Shown: positions 23,513-31,475, numbered from the stretch's first letter. The stretch is 35,420 nt of DNA from an uncultured Verrucomicrobiales bacterium (GCA_937928545.1 CALGJQ010000065.1:1-35420); one strand, 5' to 3'. Notes: generated by a model not told the origin, from the sequence alone. Program-made: numbers and translations.

Positions 23513-23582
23513 GAGCGAGGGCAAAATCGAACCCCGCTCTCCGGTTTACAAGACCGGTGCATCACCACAATGCTTGCAGGCA
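23513..23582 (-). pseudogene. tRNA-Thr (UGU)-like, 3' half altered
   Basis: The 5' half is sound: D-arm GCAT-TGTGGTG-ATGC (23559-23573) and anticodon arm CCGGT-CTTGTAA-ACCGG with anticodon TGT (23541-23557). The T region still contains GTTCGAT but lies in a longer hairpin (GAGCGGGG with CCC-T-CGCTC, 23513-23539), and no acceptor stem can be formed with the 5' sequence. The D-arm and flanks closely match the neighbouring Gly (UCC) gene, so the two are probably tandem duplicates. Confidence 0.55.
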
Positions 23583-23590
23583 GTTAAAGA

Positions 23591-23666
23591 TGGTCACGCG
23601 TCACGGATTCGAACCGTGTTCTTCTGGTTGGAAGCCAGGTGCATCTCCAAGGAATGCTTACACGTG
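23591..23666 (-). tRNA. tRNA-Gly (UCC)-like
   Basis: A 73-base cloverleaf with acceptor CACGTGT/ACGCGTG (one G-T pair), D-arm GCAT-TCCTTGGAG-ATGC, anticodon arm CCTGG-CTTCCAA-CCAGA (TCC; top pair C-A mismatch), T-arm CACGG-TTCGAAT-CCGTG, A73 and encoded CCA (23591-23593). Glycine tRNAs normally have G1-C72 and U73, so C1-G72 with A73 is unusual and the charged amino acid is uncertain. Confidence 0.75.
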
Positions 23667-23672
23667 GGAAAA

Positions 23673-23747
23673 TGGTAGCGGGAGCGGGAATTGAACCCGC
23701 GTAGAGCGGCTTATGAGACCACTCGGAGAACCAACACTCATCCCGGC
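23673..23747 (-). tRNA. tRNA-Met (CAU)-like
   Basis: T-arm GCGGG-TTCAATT-CCCGC, A73 and encoded CCA (23673-23675) are regular. The anticodon arm GTGGT-CTCATAA-GCCGC (two G-T pairs) gives CAT. The D-arm is short (GAG-TGTTGGTT-CTC) but keeps GG. The acceptor GCCGGGA/TCCCGCT has a C-C mismatch at 2-71 and a G-T at 1-72. CAT could be elongator, initiator or a lysidine-modified Ile tRNA; the sequence does not decide. Confidence 0.65.
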
Positions 23748-23787
23748 ATTAGAATTGAAAGGAGCAGCGGCGCCCTTTCTCTCCAAA

Positions 23788-23855
23788 CAGGAAAGCACGA
23801 TTCTGAGGCGTGTTCTCCTGGTTGGAGGGGAGACTGCATGGCAGGTTCCCTTCCT
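23788..23855 (-). pseudogene. Second Gly-like tRNA, degenerate
   Basis: A 68-base element with a full acceptor (AGGAAGG/CTTTCCT), a tiny D-arm (CTGC-CAT-GCAG), an anticodon region containing CTCCAACC, and a T-arm CACGC-CTCAGAA-TCGTG. Its TCCAACCAGGAGAACACG matches the Gly (UCC) gene (TCCAACCAGAAGAACACG), so it is a duplicate. D-loop and T-loop have both lost the conserved bases, the anticodon loop is not seven bases, and no CCA is encoded. Confidence 0.5.
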
Positions 23856-24236
23856 TTATCAATTTTTTGGAACGGACACCGTTATCGCTTTCTAGTGAAA
23901 GCCATAGCCGCGGGATTTCTCGACGGACGTTTCGATGTTTCGGGCACATCTCCTGGGGGAAGCCATAAAGGGCGCCTGATTCAGTGGTAAAATGATAGTA
24001 TCTTTTTGTGAAAATACGTCACTCTACCTTGACCAAGAAGGTGAATCTTTTTACTATTCGCATCTCGTTACGGGCGAATGGGATTCGTTCTCTTGCTCGT
24101 GCTTCGGAATCGTCGTCAGTGGTCGCTGGCGGCGATTCTTCGTTCAGGCTATGTTAAAAATTATTTCTTAGTTGGGGTCGGTGAATTTGATCTGTGTTGG
24201 GTTGTTTGTCGATTTGTTGGCCTTGGATTGGGCCAT
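23856..24236. other. Non-coding region right of the tRNA block
   Basis: No protein gene is visible. It contains the plus-strand tRNA-like element at 23978-24047, a GCTTTC-ACTA-GAAAGC hairpin (about 23887-23902, minus strand) and an inverted repeat around 24106-24137 (GAATCG/CGATTC). A promoter for the minus-strand tRNA block should lie here but was not identified with confidence. Confidence 0.4.
23978..24047 (+). other. Possible plus-strand tRNA-like element (GUG)
   Basis: GATTCA (23978-23983) pairs with TGAATC (24042-24047). A hairpin GTATCTT/AAAATAC (one mismatch, 23998-24017) shows TTTGTG in its loop, and a perfect T-arm-like hairpin ACCTT-GACCAAG-AAGGT (24026-24042) abuts the closing stem. 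The D-like segment TTCAGTGGTAAAATGA resembles tRNA D-arms. It could be a remnant His-type tRNA on the opposite strand to the others; the fold is weak. Confidence 0.25.
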
Positions 24237-24269
24237 AAAAAAGCCCTGCTCCATTTCTGGAAGCAGGGC
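24237..24269 (-). terminator. Rho-independent terminator, minus strand
   Basis: A strong stem (GCCCTGCTTCCA with TGGAGCAGGGC, one bulged base) is followed on the minus strand by TTTTTT. It lies 28 bases beyond the stop of the small minus-strand frame at 24297-24485, which supports that frame being a real gene, and isolates the tRNA block from upstream transcription. Confidence 0.85.
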
Positions 24270-24296
24270 GGTGATCGTTGAGATATCTTGTATTCT

Positions 24297-24485
24297 CTAG
24301 ATTTTTTCCCTGCTGGGTGGGTGATAGTATGGCTTCATGTCTTCCGATGTCATGAGGACGCATTCTTCGCTCGCTCCACAATTTCCTGAGTTCGGACTAC
24401 CCGCCATTCTCCCGATGGGGGAGGTCGAGCATCCAAACCCAATGGTGGGGAGGAGGCTGAGGCGGTTTGTTTTTTGACTGAACAT
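24297..24485 (-). CDS. Possible small lipoprotein
   Basis: I do not recognise this 62-residue frame. It starts MFSQKTNRLSLLPTIGFGCSTSPIGR, where GFGC could be a weak lipobox, and ends SEDMKPYYHPPSREKI. Support comes from the terminator 28 bases after its stop and from a possible promoter upstream (TTGACC near 24534 with TAGCTT 17 bases later). The frame remains open upstream to 24581, but the ATG at 24485 sits best relative to the promoter. It could still be a chance frame. Confidence 0.35.
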   Translation of the reverse strand: MFSQKTNRLSLLPTIGFGCSTSPIGRMAGSPNSGNCGASEECVLMTSEDMKPYYHPPSREKI

Positions 24486-24568
24486 CGGAGTGGTTTCTTG
24501 TTGGAGGCGGAAGCTAGGATCTCGTTCTGAAATGGTCAATAGAAAAATATATAATTTGATAGAAAAAA

Positions 24569-24605
24569 TTCCCATCAACAAATCGCGATCTGTTTTTTAT
24601 GGGAA
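24569..24605. promoter_or_regulatory. Inverted repeat in an AT-rich divergent spacer
   Basis: TTCCCAT (24569-24575) and ATGGGAA (24599-24605) form a perfect 7-bp inverted repeat around an AT-rich core in the 264-bp spacer between the small minus-strand frame and the discoidin-PDZ protein gene. It could be an operator or a leader hairpin. Nothing else recognisable lies in this spacer. Confidence 0.3.
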
Positions 24606-24749
24606 GTTTTCATTGATGAAGGTGAGCCTGTCGGGGTGCTCAGAGGCATGGGGGAGGTGAAGCGAGTGAGGCAGAGGAGCAGTTGGCTCTTTGTAGAAAA
24701 AGGGCTGGTTTCGAGAAAGGATAGCTTCAGCCTCGCAGTTTATCTTCCT

Positions 24750-27044
24750 ATGAAACGCCTCAGCCAATTTTTTGTTTTACTCGCCTTGTGTCATAAGGCC
24801 CTGGGAACGGTGCTGCCGGTTGCTCCGATGGCGGCGAGGGATCATTGGCCATTGCCGGGGAATGAGCATGGGGCGTGTTTGCAGGCGGGGGAGGAACTGA
24901 TGATGTCGCTCGAAGTGCCGGCGCTGAGTGTGAAGGAACAGGCGATTTCGAAAGGATGGCGGGGAATCGTTTCGCTGGGACTTCATGGAACGATTGGGAG
25001 TGGAGAGGGGAAGGTGACTTTGGAGGCCTTTGAGCCGGCGAGTGGTGAAGTCTTTGCGAGTTCGACCGCGACGGTTTCAGGGGAGGCGCCGCAAGATCCT
25101 TGGTCGGTGATTGGATCGTCCGAGCAATCAGGGGCGGCGGCTTTGCTTGCCTTCGATGGCGATCCGGAGACCTCATGGCACTCGAAGTATAGTGGCCACA
25201 AAGCTCCCGGGCCTCATTGGATTGGTTTGCGTTTTTCGGCGCCGCAAAATCTTGAGGGCGTGAGTTACCTTCCTCGACAGGGTGGTTTTACAAATGGGGT
25301 CGCGAAGGCCTACCGCATCGAAGTTCAAAATGAGGGCGAAGAATGGAAGGTCGTTCATGAGGGGGTGAGTGATCGCGAAGCAGTTGCGAATGAGCGGAAG
25401 GCTTTGGAAGTGAAATTCAAGGAGCCGATGAGGGTTCGGTCTTTTCGTTTTGTGGTGGTGAGTGACTGGAGCGGTGGGGAATTTGGAACTTGTGGGGAAT
25501 TGCTTCCGCAGGGAGTGAAGTTGGCGAAAAAAGATTCTCAGCCTTCTCCGGCGCGGGAACGGATTTGGCTCGAGGTTCCTCCTCCTTTGATGGAGTCATT
25601 GCTTGAGAAGCGTTTTGGACTTCGGATCAAAGGGGGCGAGGGCGCGGTGGTCGTGATTGGAGAGCCTGCTTTTTGTCGCATCAACGAGGAGCCGACTCGT
25701 AAGCTCTTTGGTCGGTCAAATGGAGGTCGGGGTCCTGATAAGTTAGGTGCAGGTCTTCTTGGGTTTGATGCCCTTACGGAGCACAAGCAGTCGGTCCTTA
25801 CGGTGCTGGATGTTCAAAAAGGTTCTCCGGCGGCAAAGGCGAAATTGAAAGTGGGTGATGCCATCGTGGCGGTGAATGGGCGTCCGCTTCCGATCAACAA
25901 TCTCGATCCCGGATGGGAATGGTTAGCGAATAGTCATGAGGCGGTTTTGGGACAGGCGAGTGAGGAGGCTTTGAAGAACGGGGTTAAGAAGGTCTCTCTC
26001 ACGGTTCTGCGAAAGGGGAAGCCTGAGCTTCTCGAGCTGGCTTTCGAGCGGGGGAGTTATTTTACCTCGATGGACCCTGCGACTGACCCTGAAGCAAAGG
26101 CTTTGCTTGCGGATATGATTCAATGGATTGAGGAAAATCAGCGTGACGATGGCTCGTGGTCCGGAGATATTAAGCGGACGATGTTTGCCTCTTTGGCTTT
26201 GCTTGCCACGGGCGAGGCCAAGCATAAGAGGAGTGTTAAGAAAGCAATTGATTGGGCCTTGGAGAAATTTCCGGAACCTGGAAAACATGGGAACCTCGGC
26301 TTTTGGTCGGCGGGTTACATGATGACCCTTTTTGGCGAGTGGCATCTGCATACGGGAGACAAACGAGTCCTCAAGCCGATCCGCGAAGCGCGCGATTGGT
26401 CGGTGGCGGGGCAGCATGTTTGTAAGTGGGGGATGCCCGCCTTGGGGCATGGGCCATCGGGGCTTCCTTATGGTGAGAAGTCACTCGTGGCGCCGGCTTT
26501 GCATCTTCTGGTGGGAGAGGCTTTGACAAAGGAGTGCGGAATTGAGTCGCAGATTTGGGAGCTCCTCGATCCTTATATGGTGCACTCTTGGTCTGATCCG
26601 AAAGAAGGGGGTCATGGGGCGCTGGGTTACAATGCTTCGTATAAAGACCTTGGCGAGTTTTGGTCTCGGACCGGTCTTTACCTCATCGCTGCGCATCTTC
26701 GGGGTGAAAAACCCGAGATGAAACCTGCGCTCGCGAAGGTGATGCGGGAGCGGCATCCGTGGATCCGCAACAGTCATGCTTATGGTGAGCCTGGAGGGGC
26801 GTGGGGATTGATGGGCTTAAGTTTGGCCGCGCCGGAAGCTTACCAAGAAGTGATCGAGAGTTATCGCTGGTGGTTCTCGCTCGCATGGGAGCCAGGCTAC
26901 GGATTGCATTTCACCACGCCTCATATGGGAGCTCCTTACATGGGCGAGGACGATCTTATGAACTGCATTTACGCCTTAGTTTTGCAAACGCCGAAACGGA
27001 ATCTCTACCTCACGGGGAAGGGGAAGAGTCAGACGGGAAACTAG
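24750..27044 (+). CDS. Exported discoidin-PDZ-toroid protein (DUF6288-like)
   Basis: The 764-residue protein begins with a signal peptide (MKRLSQFFVLLALCHKALG), which fixes the start at 24750 even though the frame is open upstream. A discoidin/F5-8C domain lies at about 110-275 (SVIGSSEQSGAAALLAFDGDPETSWHSKY in pieces, WIGLRFSAPQNLEGVSYLPR, SFRFVVVSDWSG). A PDZ domain follows at about 330-440 (VLDVQKGSPAAKAKLKVGDAIVAVNGRPL). The C-terminal 310 residues are an alpha-toroid (QRDDGSWSG, FWSAGYMMTLFGEWHLHTGD, EPGGAWGLMGLSLAAPEAY, GYGLHFTTPHMGAPYMGEDDLMNCIYAL) like DUF6288 proteins. The toroid suggests a glycoside-active or terpene-cyclase-like fold, but no catalytic residues can be named. Its stop shares the CTAG at 27041-27044 with the convergent CAP gene. 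Confidence 0.75.
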   Translation: MKRLSQFFVLLALCHKALGTVLPVAPMAARDHWPLPGNEHGACLQAGEELMMSLEVPALSVKEQAISKGWRGIVSLGLHGTIGSGEGKVTLEAFEPASGEVFASSTATVSGEAPQDPWSVIGSSEQSGAAALLAFDGDPETSWHSKYSGHKAPGPHWIGLRFSAPQNLEGVSYLPRQGGFTNGVAKAYRIEVQNEGEEWKVVHEGVSDREAVANERKALEVKFKEPMRVRSFRFVVVSDWSGGEFGTCGELLPQGVKLAKKDSQPSPARERIWLEVPPPLMESLLEKRFGLRIKGGEGAVVVIGEPAFCRINEEPTRKLFGRSNGGRGPDKLGAGLLGFDALTEHKQSVLTVLDVQKGSPAAKAKLKVGDAIVAVNGRPLPINNLDPGWEWLANSHEAVLGQASEEALKNGVKKVSLTVLRKGKPELLELAFERGSYFTSMDPATDPEAKALLADMIQWIEENQRDDGSWSGDIKRTMFASLALLATGEAKHKRSVKKAIDWALEKFPEPGKHGNLGFWSAGYMMTLFGEWHLHTGDKRVLKPIREARDWSVAGQHVCKWGMPALGHGPSGLPYGEKSLVAPALHLLVGEALTKECGIESQIWELLDPYMVHSWSDPKEGGHGALGYNASYKDLGEFWSRTGLYLIAAHLRGEKPEMKPALAKVMRERHPWIRNSHAYGEPGGAWGLMGLSLAAPEAYQEVIESYRWWFSLAWEPGYGLHFTTPHMGAPYMGEDDLMNCIYALVLQTPKRNLYLTGKGKSQTGN

Positions 27045-28099
27045 CGTCGGCGTCGGAGAGTTGGAGCTAGGGTCGCGAGTGCGAGGAGAAGGGTCGAGGA
27101 AGGTTCTGGAATGGCGGCGTCTAGAAAAAAGTTAGCACCATCTGTTCCAAGGGCGATGGTGGATTGTTCTCCATTATAGGTGGCGTAGGCAGGGGTGCCT
27201 CCAGCAAATTCGATGGTATATCCGCCGCGTGCATCAGTAGTGGTGGTGCCGAGGAGATTTCCTGAGGCATCGTAAACATTGACGGTGATGCCGGCATTTT
27301 CATCGCCGGTGGCGCAATCGGTGACGTAGCCGTAGAAGATAGGATCAGTGGAGAAGGTACGGGCGAAGTGTTGGGTCTGGGTGTAGTTCCCGGGATTCCA
27401 AGAGGGAAGATCGACAATGCCGATTCCAAGTTCCTCGAAAGTTGAGCTAAGCATAGAGTTGCGGTGTCCGGGAGGGGATTGGATGCCATCGACGCCGGTT
27501 CCCCAGTCGATCGCGAAACCCATGTGCATTTGGGCAGTGTTTAAAGGCCAGTTGCGGGCGATGTTCTCGCCGACGTTTCCCCAATTGACGCCGACTTCGG
27601 TGAAGCGTGCTCCGAGACTGGGTGCGCCGGGGATCGCATGCGGGTTGGGAGTGGCTCCGGCGTCGTTTTCGACCCAGACAGAGTATTGATGAGCGGCCCA
27701 GCCGATGTTGTTACTCCAAGTATACGGGTTGAGAGTTCCGGCAGCGGGGAGGGCGTCGAATTGGTTTTTGAGAGTAGCGGGGACGGTGGCGAAGAAGTCC
27801 ATCGAGCTGGTGACGATGGAGCCTCCAAAGTTGCTTTGCCACCAACCTTCACCTGAGGTGTAGGAGTTTTTTGCGGCTAGGGCTGCGTCGAAGACAGCTT
27901 TGGTGCCGGCGTATCCTTGGCCGACGAACATGTCGTAAAGTTCGTTCTGAGGATCGGCTCGGAAGTCGTTGATACGATTGAAGGCGTCGCTCTCGTCGGC
28001 GCTAGGAGCTCCGTAGTTGACGCTGTTGAAGGTGATAGCCCCGGGGAGAGAGAGGCAGGAGAGGGTGAGGGAAATGGTGATGGAGGTGCTTTTTTTCAT
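27041..28099 (-). CDS. CAP-domain protein with PEP-CTERM sorting signal
   Basis: A 352-residue exported protein. The signal peptide is MKKSTSITISLTLSCLSLPGAITF, which places the start at 28099 rather than the upstream open frame. The CAP/SCP domain (about 40-250) shows WAAHQYSVWVEND, GENIARNW, the signature PGHRNSMLSS and GIGIVDLP. A carboxypeptidase-regulatory-like beta module follows (GITVNVYDASGNLLGTTTTDARGGYTIEF). The C-terminus is a PEP-CTERM tail: IPEPSST, a short hydrophobic helix and RRRR. Such tails are cut and anchored by exosortase, which implies an exosortase gene elsewhere in the genome. CAP proteins act as proteases, lipid binders or adhesins; the role here is not known. Confidence 0.88.
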   Translation of the reverse strand: MKKSTSITISLTLSCLSLPGAITFNSVNYGAPSADESDAFNRINDFRADPQNELYDMFVGQGYAGTKAVFDAALAAKNSYTSGEGWWQSNFGGSIVTSSMDFFATVPATLKNQFDALPAAGTLNPYTWSNNIGWAAHQYSVWVENDAGATPNPHAIPGAPSLGARFTEVGVNWGNVGENIARNWPLNTAQMHMGFAIDWGTGVDGIQSPPGHRNSMLSSTFEELGIGIVDLPSWNPGNYTQTQHFARTFSTDPIFYGYVTDCATGDENAGITVNVYDASGNLLGTTTTDARGGYTIEFAGGTPAYATYNGEQSTIALGTDGANFFLDAAIPEPSSTLLLALATLAPTLRRRR

Positions 28100-28225
28100 C
28101 TCAAGAGATAAATTTAGCTGCAAAGGGAATGCCGGGCAACCTGTTTTAGTTATGTAGGAATTTTCGGGTTTTGATATCGGTAAAGGGAGGTGTTGTCGAG
28201 CTGAGCACAATTTCCCTCATGAGTC

Positions 28226-29823
28226 TTAGAGGCGCGAAACGCTATTGATTCGCGGCATTCTGTAGAGTCGGAACCACCACAGAATCATGACTGCCTGTGC
28301 GATCCAAAATGGCCAAGGAGTGTAAGAATAAGCGCCTTCACCGATTAAGGAAATTTTTGCGGCAAAGTTGCTCCACGCGATTGGAGAGAACGCCACAATC
28401 CAGCCTTCGAGGTTTTTTAGGACACCTCCGAATGCACTCATCATGATAATTGTCATGAAGGGAAGGATAGCGAGGGCACCCACACAAATGAGGGCGGTTT
28501 TTCTTCCTTTCCTCTCAATCAACTGCTGAACAAGTAGGCTCCCAGTGCAGCAAACTAGAACCATGGCGAGAGGGGAGAATGGTCCGATACTTGTTTTTTT
28601 AAACCAATGAGATCCGATTAACTCCCTCGAAAAGACACACCAAGCAGCGGCGCCAATCAAAGCCATGACGAACACTGGGATGGAAGCTCCTGCCGAGTCG
28701 TTCGAAAGGGAAGTCTTGTCCACCCTAGTTTTTCTGCTCTTTGCCATCCCCGCCGTTGGACAGATGGTGAAGGAGCGATCATGACCGTCCCAACCCACAA
28801 GATTACTAAGGTCAAAAGTCCATAAAATCCTACCATCATTTCTCCTTCAGAAATCGTTGGCATGGCTCTCTCAGCAAAGGTTCGCTTTGAGCCCATCGAG
28901 AAAATTGAGAGGACATTCATTGGGAAGATTCGACCACTTTCAATGAGTGGTATCGAGGTTCCCAAGATTGCCGCTTGTAGCCAGATGAAGGAAAAAATTA
29001 CGCCCAGTTTCCCTAAAAGATGGCATTCGGGGCGGTTCCATCTTCGCCACAACATCGTCCCTATGATCAGGAAAAAGGCAGCTTGTGAAATTAGTGTGAA
29101 CTGCGAATGGGGCATCACTAATCCGAAGAATCTAGCCATGCCGCCATCCAGTGGTTCGCTTCCAGGTATTTCCGTGAGCTCCGGCATAAACTGCTCCACC
29201 GTGGGTAAAATTGTGACGTAATTGAACGCGACAAGCCCCAGCTTGCTGGCATTTGGCATGACAGTATAGAGTGCGAAAATCAGCCCCATCGAACCAAGAA
29301 AAGCGAGTCTACGGTTTTTCATTACTGTCGCGGCGAGCAAAGCTGTCATGTGGTAAAGGAGGCCTGTGGTTATGACGACTGTGTATAGCTCGGCAAACAC
29401 ACTCCACGAAATTTGCCCCTTCCAAAAACACCACGCCGAGAAAGGCAGCGTGAGAAAAAACAAGAGCCACTCTCTGATCGGTAAGCCCAGAAGGTAACCT
29501 ATGACCTTTGAAATTGGAGTCATTGGTGTGAGGCGTTGATAGTCGATCACGCCCTCGTCTTCCTCGGCAGTCATTCCACTCGCGACCGAACCTGTGCCAA
29601 TAAAGAATAGGATGAACCCTTGCATCATCAGCAGGGGGAGAATGGGGAGTCGGGCGGCAGAGGATTCGGTCAACTCTAATTGGTTCGTTCCTGACCAGTG
29701 CGAGGTGAAAAAAATAAAAGCCGTGATGATGAGTGTTGCGACGATCGATCCAATCAGGGTCTGCCTTCGTAAACGGCTTCGGCTGTAGCGTAAAATCAGG
29801 GGGTTGAAGAAAAAGTCGATCAC
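28226..29823 (-). pseudogene. ABC exporter permease, frameshifted at A5
   Basis: Two overlapping frames together make one ABC-2-type permease. The first (GTG at 29823 to about 28733) has membrane helices from LIGSIVATLIITAFIFF onward, the GMTAEEDEGVIDYQRLTPMTP segment and about 365 residues. Its natural continuation, in the -1 frame from TRVDKTSLSNDSAGASIPVFV, adds about 167 residues and four helices to a stop at 28226. One extra A in the run of five (28729-28733) restores a 532-residue protein. As written, the first frame ends prematurely at 28657. The start overlaps the ATPase stop by four bases (GTGA). The cause may be a real mutation, slippage or a sequence error. Confidence 0.7.
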
Positions 29824-30764
29824 TCAAGACCTCCTTCCGAAGCCTGTTCCAAAATATCCTCCAAGGCGAACTGCTCTTCGGTAAACGTCCTCAGTCTAAA
29901 TTCAGCAATTGCCAAATCTCTCATCAAATCGGATTGCTCATCTGGAGAGCCAGTGAAGTGGCATCTGACTTCGTTCTCCTTCACCTCGATTTGAGAAACT
30001 CTCGAGCGCTGAGACATCCATTCACGAAGCGGCTCCGTTTCGCCCATGATTTCTATAATCAATCTTCGTGTTCCGTCTCCAAACTTGGACCGGATTTCCG
30101 CTGCGGTACCATTTGCGACTAGCTTTCCTTGATTCAAAATACAAAGCGACGAACACATTTCATCGAGCTCACTCAGAATATGAGAGCTGATTAGCACGGT
30201 TGCTCCCTCGGCGGCCACCTGTTGCACCGTTTTTCTTAACTCTTTTCGCGAAACTGGGTCCAGACCGCTGGCTGGTTCATCCAATATTAAAACCTCTGGT
30301 CGATGCAGAAGTGTTTTTGCCAGCACCAGTCGCTGAGTTTGTCCACGTGATAGGTTTTTGCAGAAGGCATCTCTTTTGGTCTGTAGACTCACTTTCTCTA
30401 AGCACTCTTCCACTCGCATTTTTCTGGATCTTCGCGATCCCAGTTTATGCGCGTGCGCATAGAATTCCAAAAATTCCCATACCTTAAGATCGGTCGGGAC
30501 TGGTGCCATGTCTGGCATGTAACCTAAGATCTTTCGCACTTTTCTCGGTTCTTCGATGATGTCCAGCCCTCCCAAGCGCACCTCACCGTAAGTTGGTTCC
30601 AGTAACATTGTCATCACTCGAAAAGTGCTCGTCTTCCCGGCTCCATTTGGTCCAACCCAACCCATCACTTCGCCACGAGGGATAGCGAGGCTTAAGTCGT
30701 TTACCGCGACAAAGTCGTCGTAATCAACACGAAGGTCACGAATTTCAACAGCCGTTTCACTCAT
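29820..30764 (-). CDS. ABC exporter ATP-binding protein
   Basis: This 314-residue ATPase carries Walker A GPNGAGKT (38-45), Q-loop region YMPDMAPVPTDL, signature LSRGQTQRL, Walker B VLILDEPASGLD and the SSHILSEL switch His. The C-terminal extension (RLIIEIMGETEPLREWMSQRS) is typical of CcmA-type exporter ATPases. It couples to the downstream permease by a four-base overlap. The substrate is unknown; the family includes drug, lipid and Na+ exporters and gliding-related systems. If the permease is truly broken this ATPase has no partner here. Confidence 0.9.
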   Translation of the reverse strand: MSETAVEIRDLRVDYDDFVAVNDLSLAIPRGEVMGWVGPNGAGKTSTFRVMTMLLEPTYGEVRLGGLDIIEEPRKVRKILGYMPDMAPVPTDLKVWEFLEFYAHAHKLGSRRSRKMRVEECLEKVSLQTKRDAFCKNLSRGQTQRLVLAKTLLHRPEVLILDEPASGLDPVSRKELRKTVQQVAAEGATVLISSHILSELDEMCSSLCILNQGKLVANGTAAEIRSKFGDGTRRLIIEIMGETEPLREWMSQRSRVSQIEVKENEVRCHFTGSPDEQSDLMRDLAIAEFRLRTFTEEQFALEDILEQASEGGLE

Positions 30765-30930
30765 CAGACAAGATCTTAAACTTTCACACCTGATTCTGAA
30801 AAACGATCCTTAAAGCTTCCTTTGGATAAAAATGAGTGAGCATTTTTCTTAGGTTTGGTCATTGGTTCAATCCTGCCTCTTGGTTTCATTAATGCTCTTT
30901 CGCGTTAGAGGTTTGGTGTTAGTTTTCGAT

Positions 30931-31329
30931 ATGAAGAAAATCCTGACTCTTATTGCGGGCTTGTTTTTGATTGGATCACTTTTTGCTGAGGTGACGGATG
31001 TCACGGCGGAGCAAGCGGCGGCGAAGCTGAAGGAGGATGCTAAGATTGTGGTTGTTGATGTTCGGACCCCAGAGGAATTTAAAGAGGGACACATCAAGGG
31101 CGCGGTGAATATTGATTTTAAGAGTGAGGACTTTGCTGAGAAGTTGGGGAAGTTGGACCGGAAGAAGACTTACTTGATGCATTGTCGCAGTGGGGGACGG
31201 AGCGGGGCCTCTTTTGCGGTTTGGAAGAGCCTTGGCTTTGAGAAGGTTTTGCACCTCAAGTCGGGGGCTTTGGGCTGGGAGAAGGCGGGATACAAGTTTG
31301 TCGTTCCCAAGGCTGAGGTGAAGAAATAG
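30931..31329 (+). CDS. Exported single-domain rhodanese
   Basis: A 132-residue protein with a signal peptide (MKKILTLIAGLFLIGSLFA) and one rhodanese domain: VVVDVRTPEEFKEGHIKGAVNID, then the active loop HCRSGGRSG with catalytic C85. Such proteins transfer sulfane sulfur, in this case outside the cytoplasm. The start at 30931 was chosen because the signal begins there; the upstream frame is open to 30862. It stands alone between the divergent ABC operon and a palindromic repeat. Confidence 0.88.
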   Translation: MKKILTLIAGLFLIGSLFAEVTDVTAEQAAAKLKEDAKIVVVDVRTPEEFKEGHIKGAVNIDFKSEDFAEKLGKLDRKKTYLMHCRSGGRSGASFAVWKSLGFEKVLHLKSGALGWEKAGYKFVVPKAEVKK

Positions 31330-31394
31330 CGAGGGTAGGGTATCAAGCTAGGGATCGATGCGCTGCCGAAAGGGCTCTCGTGCCATGGCCATTC

Positions 31395-31475
31395 GCTTGT
31401 AGCGGTTAGCCGTTGGCTTTCTCGCAGTGGATTCCGGTCGACCGGGCTAAAAGCCAACGGCGAATCGCTAAAAGC
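31395..31475. repeat. Palindromic (REP/MITE-like) repeat
   Basis: A 26-base arm (31395-31420) and its inverted partner (31450-31475) match at 23 positions and include the perfect GCCGTTGGCTTT/AAAGCCAACGGC core, separated by 29 bases. AAAAGCC-A/T-CG-like units recur immediately to the right (to about 31484). The 255-bp spacer has no gene. The form is that of a dispersed extragenic palindromic element; whether it is repeated elsewhere cannot be seen from this window. Confidence 0.6.

Noticed and set aside
22579..23990. Several short plus-strand frames in the tRNA block
   Set aside because: They run through tRNA genes (for example the CCGGGAATCGAACCCGG segments) and have no protein similarity.
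30828..30847. AAAAATG-AGTGAG-CATTTTT hairpin as terminator
   Set aside because: It lies between divergent genes, upstream of both, and is AT-only in its stem, so it is more likely chance or an operator than a terminator.
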